Below, piece by piece: positions 1-5,032 of a stretch of DNA of 7,560 bases. Below the pieces are notes generated by a model. That model made no database searches. It saw only the letters and a list, made by a program, of their open reading frames with translations, and had not been told where the DNA came from. The translations under genes and the position numbers were made by a program. Origin of the DNA: Anaerolineae bacterium (GTDB lineage: Bacteria; Chloroflexota; Anaerolineae; B4-G1; SLSP01); NCBI GenBank assembly GCA_021159805.1, contig JAGHDT010000499.1, positions 1 through 7,560 on the forward strand, in the 5' to 3' direction. Positions within the stretch are counted from its first letter, which is position 1, and every line of letters starts with the position of its first letter.

Positions 1-128
1 GTGGTGCCCTGCGCCACCAGAGTGTCGATGTTTGGCGTGGCGACGGGATAACCCAGCGCGCTGATGGTGTCGAACCGCTGGTCATCGGTGAACAGTAGGA
101 GGATGTTGGGTTTCTTGCTCTCAGACAT
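1..128 (-). CDS. Sulfatase, N-terminal fragment (runs off the window)
   Basis: Only the first 42 codons are present; the gene continues leftwards beyond base 1. The reading frame begins at an ATG (126-128) preceded by a good AAGGAG ribosome site (135-140 on the plus strand, 6-nt spacing). Translation gives [13 protein letters not shown] near residues 6-18 and [12 protein letters not shown] at 31-42. This is the hallmark start of the alkaline-phosphatase-like sulfatase family (choline sulfatase, arylsulfatase and relatives), in which the Asp pair (residues 15-16) binds the active-site Ca2+. The catalytic C/S-x-P-x-R site that becomes formylglycine lies outside the window, so activity and substrate cannot be judged. 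The fragment begins MSESKK and has no signal peptide, so a cytoplasmic enzyme is likely, unlike the many secreted polysaccharide sulfatases. A phosphonate or phosphodiester hydrolase of the same fold is the main alternative. Confidence 0.87.
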   Translation of the reverse strand, partial: MSESKKPNILLLFTDDQRFDTISALGYPVATPNIDTLVAQGT

Positions 129-194
129 AGTCAACTCCTTGTGGATGTTGCCGTGCTCGGTGTGGGTCGCTACGCCACTACACCGTCGGCATCT

Positions 195-222
195 AGCATA
201 CTCTGGCCCGAGCCAGGTGCAA
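195..222 (-). promoter_or_regulatory. Putative sigma-70 promoter of the sulfatase gene, with a spacer palindrome
   Basis: On the minus strand a TTGCAC -35 box (217-222) and a TATGCT -10 box (195-200) are separated by 16 nt, about 60 nt upstream of the sulfatase start. The spacer holds a 5-bp inverted repeat, CTGGC-4-GCCAG (203-216), which could be a repressor operator or chance. The boxes match the consensus only partly, so this is a prediction. Confidence 0.42.
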
Positions 223-272
223 ACAGCACGGCTCCGTGGGGCGTACGGGACTGGTCAACTATTGGGCAAGAG

Positions 273-395
273 CTGTCATCCTGAACGTGTCATGCAGCTC
301 TCGCCGTCAATCGCACACGCCGCCGCGAAGCCCCAGATCCCTCAACTGTCACGCTCTTCCCTGTGGGTGTCCGGTTGACCCGTTCGGGATGACAG
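273..395. repeat. Imperfect palindromic repeat element (MITE-like), about 123 bp
   Basis: The ends are 15-nt inverted repeats with one mismatch: CTGTCATCCTGAACG (273-287) against CGTTCGGGATGACAG (381-395). An inner pair, 306-318 with 367-379, is complementary at 11 of 13 positions, so much of the element can fold on itself. The end sequence and the internal GCGAAGCCCCAGATCCCTC resemble the GTCATCCTGAGCGAAGCGAAGGATC-type intergenic repeats found in many copies in several environmental bacterial genomes. I recall that resemblance from general knowledge and have not searched for it. No transposase and no clear target-site duplication are visible. It lies between a terminator and a promoter, a usual place for such elements. 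Confidence 0.6.
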
Positions 396-508
396 TAGCT
401 GTGCCTGCAGGCTGAGATGCATACGCCCGCATGGCTCCGTGTTCTTGAGACACAGCGTCGCGGAACAAGCGAGGCAGCGCTCTGCAAGCTGGGTCAGGCC
501 GACACACG

Positions 509-549
509 AAAAAACTGCGGGAGGACCGTCATCAAGGGCCTCCCGCAGT
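509..549 (-). terminator. Rho-independent terminator of the sigma-factor gene
   Basis: A perfect 11-bp GC-rich stem (514-524 pairs with 539-549) with a 14-nt loop is followed, in minus-strand direction, by six consecutive T residues (the A run at 509-514). It lies about 50 nt past the sigma-factor stop codon, so it ends transcription of that gene and probably of the whole minus-strand group. Confidence 0.88.
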
Positions 550-598
550 ATCATGGGTGGGGCCGGCAGAGGTCTGTGCCTCTGCGCCCACTGGTGAG

Positions 599-1756
599 CT
601 AGCCGTAGTCCTGAAGCTGTCTGTGGTGATAGGGATGTCGCAGCTTCTTCAGCGCTTGGCCCTGAATCTGGCGCACACGTTCTTTGGAGATGCCCAGTTT
701 CTGGCCAAGTTCCTTGAGCGTATGTGTGCGACTCCCGTGCAGGCCGAACCGCATCTTGAGAATCCAAGCTTCGCGTGGCTCCAGGGTGGCCATCAGCTTC
801 TCCAGCTGAGCGTGCAGCATGCGGTCTTCCGCGGTCTCGTCGGGAGGCGGCGTTGATTCATCCTCGATGAAGTGCTCGAGCTCTGAGGTGTCCTCATCGC
901 CAACTTCCTTGTTGAGCGACACCGGTCGCTGAGACTGTCGCAGCATTCTGCGCAGCTTGTGGGGATCTTCGTTAACCTCTGCCGCTAATTCCTCATAGCT
1001 TGGGCGGCGACCGAGGCGCTGCTCCATGTCCTGAGAGATCTTGTCCAGCTTCCTCAGGTAATCGCTCATATGGATCGGGATACGGATGCCCCGACCGTGT
1101 TGGGTGAGTGATCGTGTGGCAGCCTGCCGGATCCACCAGGTCGCATAGGTGCTGAAGCGATTCCCCCGGTGGTAGTCGAACTTGTCCACAGCCTTGATCA
1201 AGCCGACGTTGCCGGCCTGAATCAGATCCAGGAAGGGGAGCCCATACCCCCGATAACGCTTGGCGACGCTGACCACAAGTCGCGTGTTGGCCTCGATCAA
1301 GTGGCGCCTGGCTGCCCGTCCACACTGGATCTGCTCTTCCATATCCGCAATCTGCTCCAGCGTATGCAGTTCGGTTGCCAGGCTGCGCTGCGCATCGCGA
1401 GCTAGCTCCATACTCTGGGCCAGTTCGATTTCCTCCTCGCGCGAAAGCAGGGGCACCTGCCCCATCTCCTGCAGGTACAGGCTCAATGGGTCATCTGTGT
1501 TGATCCGAGATGGGTCGGTCGAATCACTCTCGCTCTCCTTGACCCCCTTGGTACCTTCGTCGAAGTAGGTGTGGAAATCATCGATTGGGTCGCTCTTGGC
1601 GGCATCATCGTCACGATCCGTACCAAAGATGTCATCGAGGGAGAGCAGTTCGTCGTTGTCGTTGTCGTAGTCGTCCTCTTGCTCTCGGTAGCCCTCGTAC
1701 TCATCGGACGTACCGTCCAAGCCATCCAGGCGCTCACGTATTATTAGCGCTTCCAT
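599..1756 (-). CDS. RNA polymerase sigma factor, sigma-70 family (RpoD/SigA-type, group 1 or 2)
   Basis: The 385-residue protein directs RNA polymerase to promoters. Residues 1-85 are a very acidic, low-complexity tail in place of a recognisable region 1.1. Region 1.2 follows (TDDPLSLYLQEMGQVPLLS, 87-105), then regions 2.1-2.4 (about 150-226) with the sigma-70 signature DLIQAGNVGLIKAV (177-190) and the FSTYATWWIRQ melting helix (201-211), then region 3 (about 227-300) and region 4 with the helix-turn-helix TLKELGQKLGISKERVRQI (346-364). Residues matching the -10 contacts (Q211, T214) and -35 contacts (K358, E359, R362) are kept, so TTGACA/TATAAT-like promoters should be read. The segment after the melting helix reads TQHGRGIRIPIH, not the nearly invariant ADQxRTIRIPVH of primary sigma factors, which hints at a group 2 paralogue. 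The ATG has a short AGGA site (1761-1764). The gene lies 118 bp after the DksA-like gene and ends at a strong terminator. Confidence 0.95.
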   Translation of the reverse strand: MEALIIRERLDGLDGTSDEYEGYREQEDDYDNDNDELLSLDDIFGTDRDDDAAKSDPIDDFHTYFDEGTKGVKESESDSTDPSRINTDDPLSLYLQEMGQVPLLSREEEIELAQSMELARDAQRSLATELHTLEQIADMEEQIQCGRAARRHLIEANTRLVVSVAKRYRGYGLPFLDLIQAGNVGLIKAVDKFDYHRGNRFSTYATWWIRQAATRSLTQHGRGIRIPIHMSDYLRKLDKISQDMEQRLGRRPSYEELAAEVNEDPHKLRRMLRQSQRPVSLNKEVGDEDTSELEHFIEDESTPPPDETAEDRMLHAQLEKLMATLEPREAWILKMRFGLHGSRTHTLKELGQKLGISKERVRQIQGQALKKLRHPYHHRQLQDYG

Positions 1757-1874
1757 AGTTTCCTGTATTGCTACTCTCCTATTCCTGAGATACGGTCACA
1801 CTCGCGGTCCAATAGTGATTTGGCGGCGTAATTCATACACCTCACAGATTTAGACGCGGCATTGCATGGTGTTC

Positions 1875-2207
1875 TTACCTTTGTCGCGACTTCGATTCCT
1901 TCTGTGCACACTCCACACAGAGTGTGGCATCCGGGAGCACCGCAAGGCGGTCAGGGTTGATGCGCTTGCCGCAATGCTCGCAGATGCCGTACGTGCCTGT
2001 CTCCATTCGAGCTATGGCGCGCTGGAATTGCTCATATTCTACCTTCAGTCTTCTGAGCAAGGTCAGATTGAGTTCCCACTCTGTAATGGCGGGATCTCCC
2101 TCGCCCATACTGTAATCTGGCCTGGACTCAAGAGCCTGTTCCAGCGCCTCGATCTGACTGGTCAGTGAATCTGACTCTTGCTGCAGTGTCTTTCTCTGTT
2201 GCTCCAC
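1875..2207 (-). CDS. DksA/TraR-family C4 zinc-finger protein
   Basis: This 110-residue protein has a helical, probably coiled-coil N-terminal part (about 1-68) and a C-terminal C4 zinc finger, C76-x2-C79-x17-C97-x2-C100, in the context YGICEHCGKRI...LCVEC. That layout is typical of DksA/TraR proteins, which enter the RNA polymerase secondary channel and, in proteobacteria, act with ppGpp. The tip of the coiled coil reads DPAITE where E. coli DksA has D-x-x-D-x-A; only the first Asp is kept, so DksA-like regulation cannot be assumed. I chose the GTG at 2205-2207 because GGGAGG lies 6 nt upstream. A TTG 21 nt further upstream (2226-2228) has no ribosome site and nearly abuts the previous stop codon. 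The gene follows the HPP gene at 23 nt and precedes the sigma-factor gene, which suggests a shared transcript. Confidence 0.9.
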   Translation of the reverse strand: MEQQRKTLQQESDSLTSQIEALEQALESRPDYSMGEGDPAITEWELNLTLLRRLKVEYEQFQRAIARMETGTYGICEHCGKRINPDRLAVLPDATLCVECAQKESKSRQR

Positions 2208-2213
2208 TTCTTG

Positions 2214-2219
2214 CCTCCC
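2214..2219 (-). promoter_or_regulatory. Ribosome site fixing the DksA-like start at GTG 2207
   Basis: Read on the minus strand this is GGGAGG, 6 nt before the GTG codon. It lies in the gap after the HPP-family stop codon (2231-2233). It favours the 110-residue form over a TTG-initiated 117-residue form. Confidence 0.7.
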
Positions 2220-2230
2220 GAGCGCCAAAG

Positions 2231-2776
2231 CTAGGTTAGGTCCATCAGAGCGGGTTTCAGCAGCGTCTTTAGCGCGTATAGGGCAACAATGCCAACTTCA
2301 ACGATGATCACGCTGTGAATATCTGCCCCATTCGTCACGAACCCCAGTGCCAGGCCGGCCGCAGGTGGATGTCCGCTCTGTGTGATCACCATCAGGAATA
2401 TCGCCATCCCCACAGCAATGGCCCCAAAGACCTCGTGTCGATTGGCCTCAAGATACGGCACTGAGCTTACCTCCGGCAGCATTGAGACGAGGTAACACAC
2501 TGTCCCTGTCATGATTCCAATCGTATATCCCCCGATCATCGCTCGGGCGGTCGACGACCGTTGGTACGGCATAGCGAAGGCGATGAACGAGCTCGCGCCA
2601 AGTGATGCAATTGCGATCCCGTGGCTGAGGGTATTCAGCACCGTCAAGACAGCCAGGACACACAGCATCGCCAGCGTGCACTGCAGGATGTACCGGCCCT
2701 TATGGTGCTTGAACTCCTTATCGAATAACCCGGTGGTCTCTGAGAGTTTGCCGGCTCTCTCTGGACTGTGTTTCAC
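2231..2776 (-). CDS. HPP-family integral membrane protein
   Basis: The 181-residue protein starts with a charged, presumably cytoplasmic segment (1-28) and has about five hydrophobic stretches (roughly 29-50, 53-70, 78-102, 114-133 and 155-174). ASLGASSFIAFAMP (57-70), IGGYTIG (81-87) and TQSGHPPAAGLAL (132-144) match the family profile, and the His-Pro-Pro at 136-138 gives the family its name. Members of the HPP family sit in the cytoplasmic or chloroplast membrane. Some plant and cyanobacterial members are linked to nitrite transport, but most bacterial ones have no known substrate, and none is evident here. The GTG start overlaps the TGA of the channel gene (GTGA, 2773-2776), so translation is probably coupled to it; only a weak GGGA precedes the GTG. 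A gas, anion or osmolyte transport role alongside the mechanosensitive channel is conjecture. Confidence 0.87.
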   Translation of the reverse strand: MKHSPERAGKLSETTGLFDKEFKHHKGRYILQCTLAMLCVLAVLTVLNTLSHGIAIASLGASSFIAFAMPYQRSSTARAMIGGYTIGIMTGTVCYLVSMLPEVSSVPYLEANRHEVFGAIAVGMAIFLMVITQSGHPPAAGLALGFVTNGADIHSVIIVEVGIVALYALKTLLKPALMDLT

Positions 2777-3603
2777 TGGGATTCCCGCAGCTGTATGCTC
2801 TGAATGGGATAGGGCAGCTCGATGCCCGACTGTTCCGCCGCCAGGCTGAGAGCAACAACGACATCGGAATGCACCTTGAAGAGGTCGTCTTTCTTGGTGT
2901 CGATCCAGAATCTTGCAGCCAGCCGCATCGTCGAATCGTCTAGGGCCTCGGCGTATACCGAAGGTGCGGGCTCTCCCTGGACCCCCGGTGTCTCTCGCAC
3001 GGCCTCCGCGAAGAGCCTCATCGCTTCCTGAGCATTCTGTCCATATCCGAGCCCAATGATCACGGTACGGCGTCGCAGCGACAGCGCGCTGTAGTTGCTG
3101 ATCGGGTTCTCCAAGACGCTGCTGTTGGAGATGATGACTTGCTCGCCATCCCAGGTGCGTAACATAGTGTCCCTCGTAGCGATCTCTTGAACGATGCCCG
3201 AGAAGCCGCCAATCTTGACGGCGCTACCCACCTGGAAAGGCCGGCGCACGAAGAGCAGCAGTCCGGCAACGAAATTGCGGGCGATGTCCTGAAGTGCAAA
3301 CCCCACCGTTATCCCGGCGATGCCAAGACCCGCGACAAAACCGGTGATGTCAAAGTTCACTTGATCCAGTGCGACGAGGAGTCCTGTGCTGATGATGCTC
3401 CACCGGATGATGCCAGAAAGGAGGCCTACCATCTCGTCATTGTCAATGTGCTTGAGCGCCGTTTGCTTCACCGCGCGCGTCACCGGACGCGACAGCAGCA
3501 GTGTCACCACAAAGACCATCAGCGCGACAATCAGTCGTGGGACGAATCTGATCAGGTCAGCGATGATCAGCTGCAATGAGTCGATCAGAACCACGTTCAT
3601 CAT
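2773..3603 (-). CDS. Small-conductance mechanosensitive channel, MscS family
   Basis: At 276 residues the protein is close to E. coli MscS (286). Three membrane helices are visible: about 10-38, 60-82 and the pore-lining TM3 at about 86-122, with the Gly/Ala-rich packing motif GLGIAGITVGFALQD (92-106). The beta domain follows (VGSAVKIGGFSGIVQEI, 125-141; VIISNSSVLENPISNYS, 156-172), then the cytoplasmic alpha/beta vestibule and a short C-terminal strand ending near LPYPIQS, like the PYP end of MscS. Such homoheptamers open under membrane tension and release solutes on hypo-osmotic shock. I placed the start at ATG 3601-3603, with GGAG 10 nt upstream. The next codon is also ATG and could be used. 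Earlier in-frame ATGs (3619-3621, 3652-3654) would put the leader hairpin inside the coding sequence and have no ribosome site. It is the first gene of the minus-strand group. Confidence 0.93.
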   Translation of the reverse strand: MMNVVLIDSLQLIIADLIRFVPRLIVALMVFVVTLLLSRPVTRAVKQTALKHIDNDEMVGLLSGIIRWSIISTGLLVALDQVNFDITGFVAGLGIAGITVGFALQDIARNFVAGLLLFVRRPFQVGSAVKIGGFSGIVQEIATRDTMLRTWDGEQVIISNSSVLENPISNYSALSLRRRTVIIGLGYGQNAQEAMRLFAEAVRETPGVQGEPAPSVYAEALDDSTMRLAARFWIDTKKDDLFKVHSDVVVALSLAAEQSGIELPYPIQSIQLRESQ

Positions 3604-3628
3604 CTTCTTCCCACTCCACATAGACGCG

Positions 3629-3706
3629 CATCGGGGGTGAGGAAACCCCCTCACCCCCGATGTTTCAGATCTCGGGTTGCCCTGAGTGGTTTGCTAGGTT
3701 TCCTCA
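3629..3706 (-). promoter_or_regulatory. Structured mRNA leader of the MscS gene: strong hairpin with a competing pairing segment
   Basis: The transcript from the 3807-3836 promoter would carry about 200 nt of leader. Near its end is a perfect 14-bp hairpin (3649-3662 pairs with 3629-3642, 6-nt loop), stopping 11 nt before the GGAG ribosome site. Further upstream, the segment 3697-3706 is exactly complementary over 10 nt to 3638-3647, which covers the hairpin loop and part of its downstream arm, so the two foldings exclude each other. A possible 14-codon ORF (3704-3748, MAHRRHFIAGDDDD) has its TGA stop within the competing segment; its AGGG ribosome site is weak. No T run follows the hairpin, so it is not a standard intrinsic terminator. 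The hairpin is certain as sequence; a regulatory role is inference. Confidence 0.5.
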
Positions 3707-3806
3707 GTCATCGTCGTCACCGGCTATGAAGTGTCTTCGATGAGCCATAAGTGCCGAACCCTTCAATTCCCAACGCTTCTGTCGTTACTGCATCCTCTAA
3801 GACCAC

Positions 3807-3836
3807 ATTATATCACATCATGGAGTCGCTTGTCAA
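3807..3836 (-). promoter_or_regulatory. Consensus sigma-70 promoter for the MscS-HPP-DksA-(sigma) group
   Basis: On the minus strand a perfect TTGACA -35 box (3831-3836) and a perfect TATAAT -10 box (3807-3812) are 18 nt apart. Transcription should start near 3800, leaving a leader of about 200 nt before the MscS-family start codon. Both boxes match the consensus fully, so high basal expression is expected unless the leader or a repressor limits it. Confidence 0.87.
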
Positions 3837-3869
3837 TCCACTGACGGGTTCTGTGTCGGTGGAGGGGCG

Positions 3870-3898
3870 TTGCGACAGGCACCGCTCGGGTGTATGCT
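3870..3898 (+). promoter_or_regulatory. Sigma-70 promoter of the plus-strand sugar-acid-type operon
   Basis: TTGCGA (3870-3875) and TATGCT (3893-3898) are separated by the ideal 17 nt, with the expected start near 3905 and a leader of about 50 nt. The two divergent promoters do not overlap; 33 bp (3837-3869) separate their -35 boxes, so one regulator bound there could affect both. I see no convincing operator palindrome. Confidence 0.6.
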
Positions 3899-3943
3899 TG
3901 TGTTCGGATGCTGCTTTCATTGTCCCTGTGGGATGAGTTGAGT

Positions 3944-3949
3944 AAGGAG
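3944..3949 (+). promoter_or_regulatory. Ribosome site fixing the epimerase-family start at GTG 3956
   Basis: AAGGAG lies 6 nt before the GTG at 3956-3958. The frame is open further upstream (ATG at 3890 and 3908), but those codons have no ribosome site. The first also lies upstream of the predicted transcription start. Confidence 0.75.
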
Positions 3950-3955
3950 AGTGCT

Positions 3956-5005
3956 GTGAGCGCCTGGACGTCACTGCCCACGAGTGTGGAGACAGAGGAT
4001 GCGTTGGACGCGTTGCTGACAACGCCGCCACCGGACTTGGTGGAGATGATGGCGCGCATTGATGGGGATATCATAGTGCTCGGCATCGGGGGGAAGATGG
4101 GGCTGACCTTGGGCGTCCTGGCGCGTCGGGCCATCGAGGCTGCGGGCGTCAGGAAATCGGTCATCGGCGTATCGCGCTTCTCGGACCCGATGTGTCGCGA
4201 CACTCTGGAGGCTCAAGGCGTACAGACCCTTCCGTGTGATCTGCTCGACCGTGCGGCTGTGGACGATCTGCCGCGTGTCAAGAATGTGATCTATATGGTC
4301 GGCCGCAAGTTCGGCACCAAAGGGGCGGAGCCGCTGACGTGGGCCTCCAATGTCAGTGTCCCTGACAATGTGGGGCAGCATTTCCGTGAGAGCCGCCTGG
4401 TGGTCTTCTCGACGGGGTGTGTCTACCCGCTGGTCCCGGCCGTATCAGGTGGGTGCACTGAGGGCGTCGCTCCTGATCCTGTCGGGGAGTACGCCCAATC
4501 CTGTCTGGGCCGGGAACGGGTCTTCGAGCACTGGAGCAATACTTTCGCGACCCCGCTCTGTCTGGTACGGTTGAACTACGCGATCGACCTCCGGTACGGC
4601 GTGCTCTACGACATTGGCAAGCGCGTCTTCGAGGGCCGTCCGATCGATCTCGGGGTCAGCCACTTCAACGCCATCTGGCAGGGCGACGCAAATCACTGGG
4701 CTCTGCGCTGTCTGGAACACTGTGCGTCGCCGGCCAATGTGCTGAATGTCACCGGTCCGGAGACGGCGTCCGTGCGCTTCGTGGCCGAGGCTTTCGCAGA
4801 GCTGTTCAGCGCCGGTGTTGATTTTGTCGGGGAGGGGACGGACGGCCGTATGTATCTGAGCAACGCCGCAAGGGCCATAGCCCAGTTTGGATATCCCTCC
4901 GTGCCGCTCATCACCATGATCCGTTGGCAGGCCGGCTGGATCCAGCGTGGCGGGCGATCTCTTGACAAGCCCACGCACTTCGCCGTGGTGGATGGCGAGT
5001 ATTGA
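3956..5005 (+). CDS. NAD-dependent epimerase/dehydratase family protein (extended SDR-like)
   Basis: The 349-residue protein has a Rossmann N-terminus with the glycine motif VLGIGGKMG (41-49; G43, G46, G49), the pattern of NAD(P)-binding extended short-chain dehydrogenases. A Ser/Thr pair in VVFSTGCVYPL (149-159) and a Tyr in GEYAQSCLGRERVFE (177-191) fall where the catalytic Ser/Thr and Tyr-x-x-x-Lys are expected. Here the Lys position holds Cys183 (Y179-A-Q-S-C), so the classic proton relay is incomplete. The NVTGPET segment (264-270) is typical of the substrate-domain side of such epimerases. The likely role is oxidation, reduction or epimerisation of a sugar or sugar acid in the cytoplasm, as the first gene of a three-gene operon with an aldolase-family and an enolase-superfamily gene. 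The substrate is unknown. If the missing Lys abolishes catalysis, a binding or non-redox role is possible. Confidence 0.88.
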   Translation: MSAWTSLPTSVETEDALDALLTTPPPDLVEMMARIDGDIIVLGIGGKMGLTLGVLARRAIEAAGVRKSVIGVSRFSDPMCRDTLEAQGVQTLPCDLLDRAAVDDLPRVKNVIYMVGRKFGTKGAEPLTWASNVSVPDNVGQHFRESRLVVFSTGCVYPLVPAVSGGCTEGVAPDPVGEYAQSCLGRERVFEHWSNTFATPLCLVRLNYAIDLRYGVLYDIGKRVFEGRPIDLGVSHFNAIWQGDANHWALRCLEHCASPANVLNVTGPETASVRFVAEAFAELFSAGVDFVGEGTDGRMYLSNAARAIAQFGYPSVPLITMIRWQAGWIQRGGRSLDKPTHFAVVDGEY

Positions 5006-5018
5006 TCTCCCTGTGGTG

Positions 5019-5025
5019 TGAGGTG
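5019..5025 (+). promoter_or_regulatory. Ribosome site fixing the aldolase-family start at GTG 5033
   Basis: TGAGGTG lies 7 nt before the GTG at 5033-5035. The in-frame GTG at 5018 would overlap this site and has no ribosome site of its own, so the 360-residue form is preferred. Confidence 0.6.
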
Positions 5026-5032
5026 TGACATA

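Larger units (their letters stand above)
129..598. other. Gene-free stretch between sigma factor and sulfatase genes
   Basis: No convincing protein-coding frame lies here. Frames that are open on either strand have no ribosome site and no recognisable protein. It contains the sulfatase leader and putative promoter (129-222), the palindromic repeat (273-395), about 110 bases with no structure I recognise (396-507), and the intrinsic terminator of the sigma-factor gene (509-549). Confidence 0.7.

Noticed and set aside
342..767. Minus-strand open frame overlapping the terminator and the 3' end of the sigma-factor gene
   Set aside because: It spans the intrinsic terminator and the palindromic repeat and has no ribosome site or known protein features.
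1757..1874. Own promoter for the sigma-factor gene
   Set aside because: The best box pairs are poor matches (for example CTATTG and TATCTC at 17 nt), so I could not support a call.
3604..3654. N-terminal extension of the MscS-family protein from ATG 3652-3654
   Set aside because: It would encode residues from within the 14-bp hairpin (MRGFPHPRC...), has no ribosome site, and is unlike MscS N-termini.
3629..3662. Hairpin as an ordinary intrinsic terminator
   Set aside because: No T run follows on either strand and no gene ends immediately upstream of it in either direction.
3890..3955. Upstream extension of the epimerase-family protein from ATG 3890
   Set aside because: The ATG overlaps the predicted promoter and has no ribosome site. 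GTG 3956 has a strong AAGGAG at the right distance.
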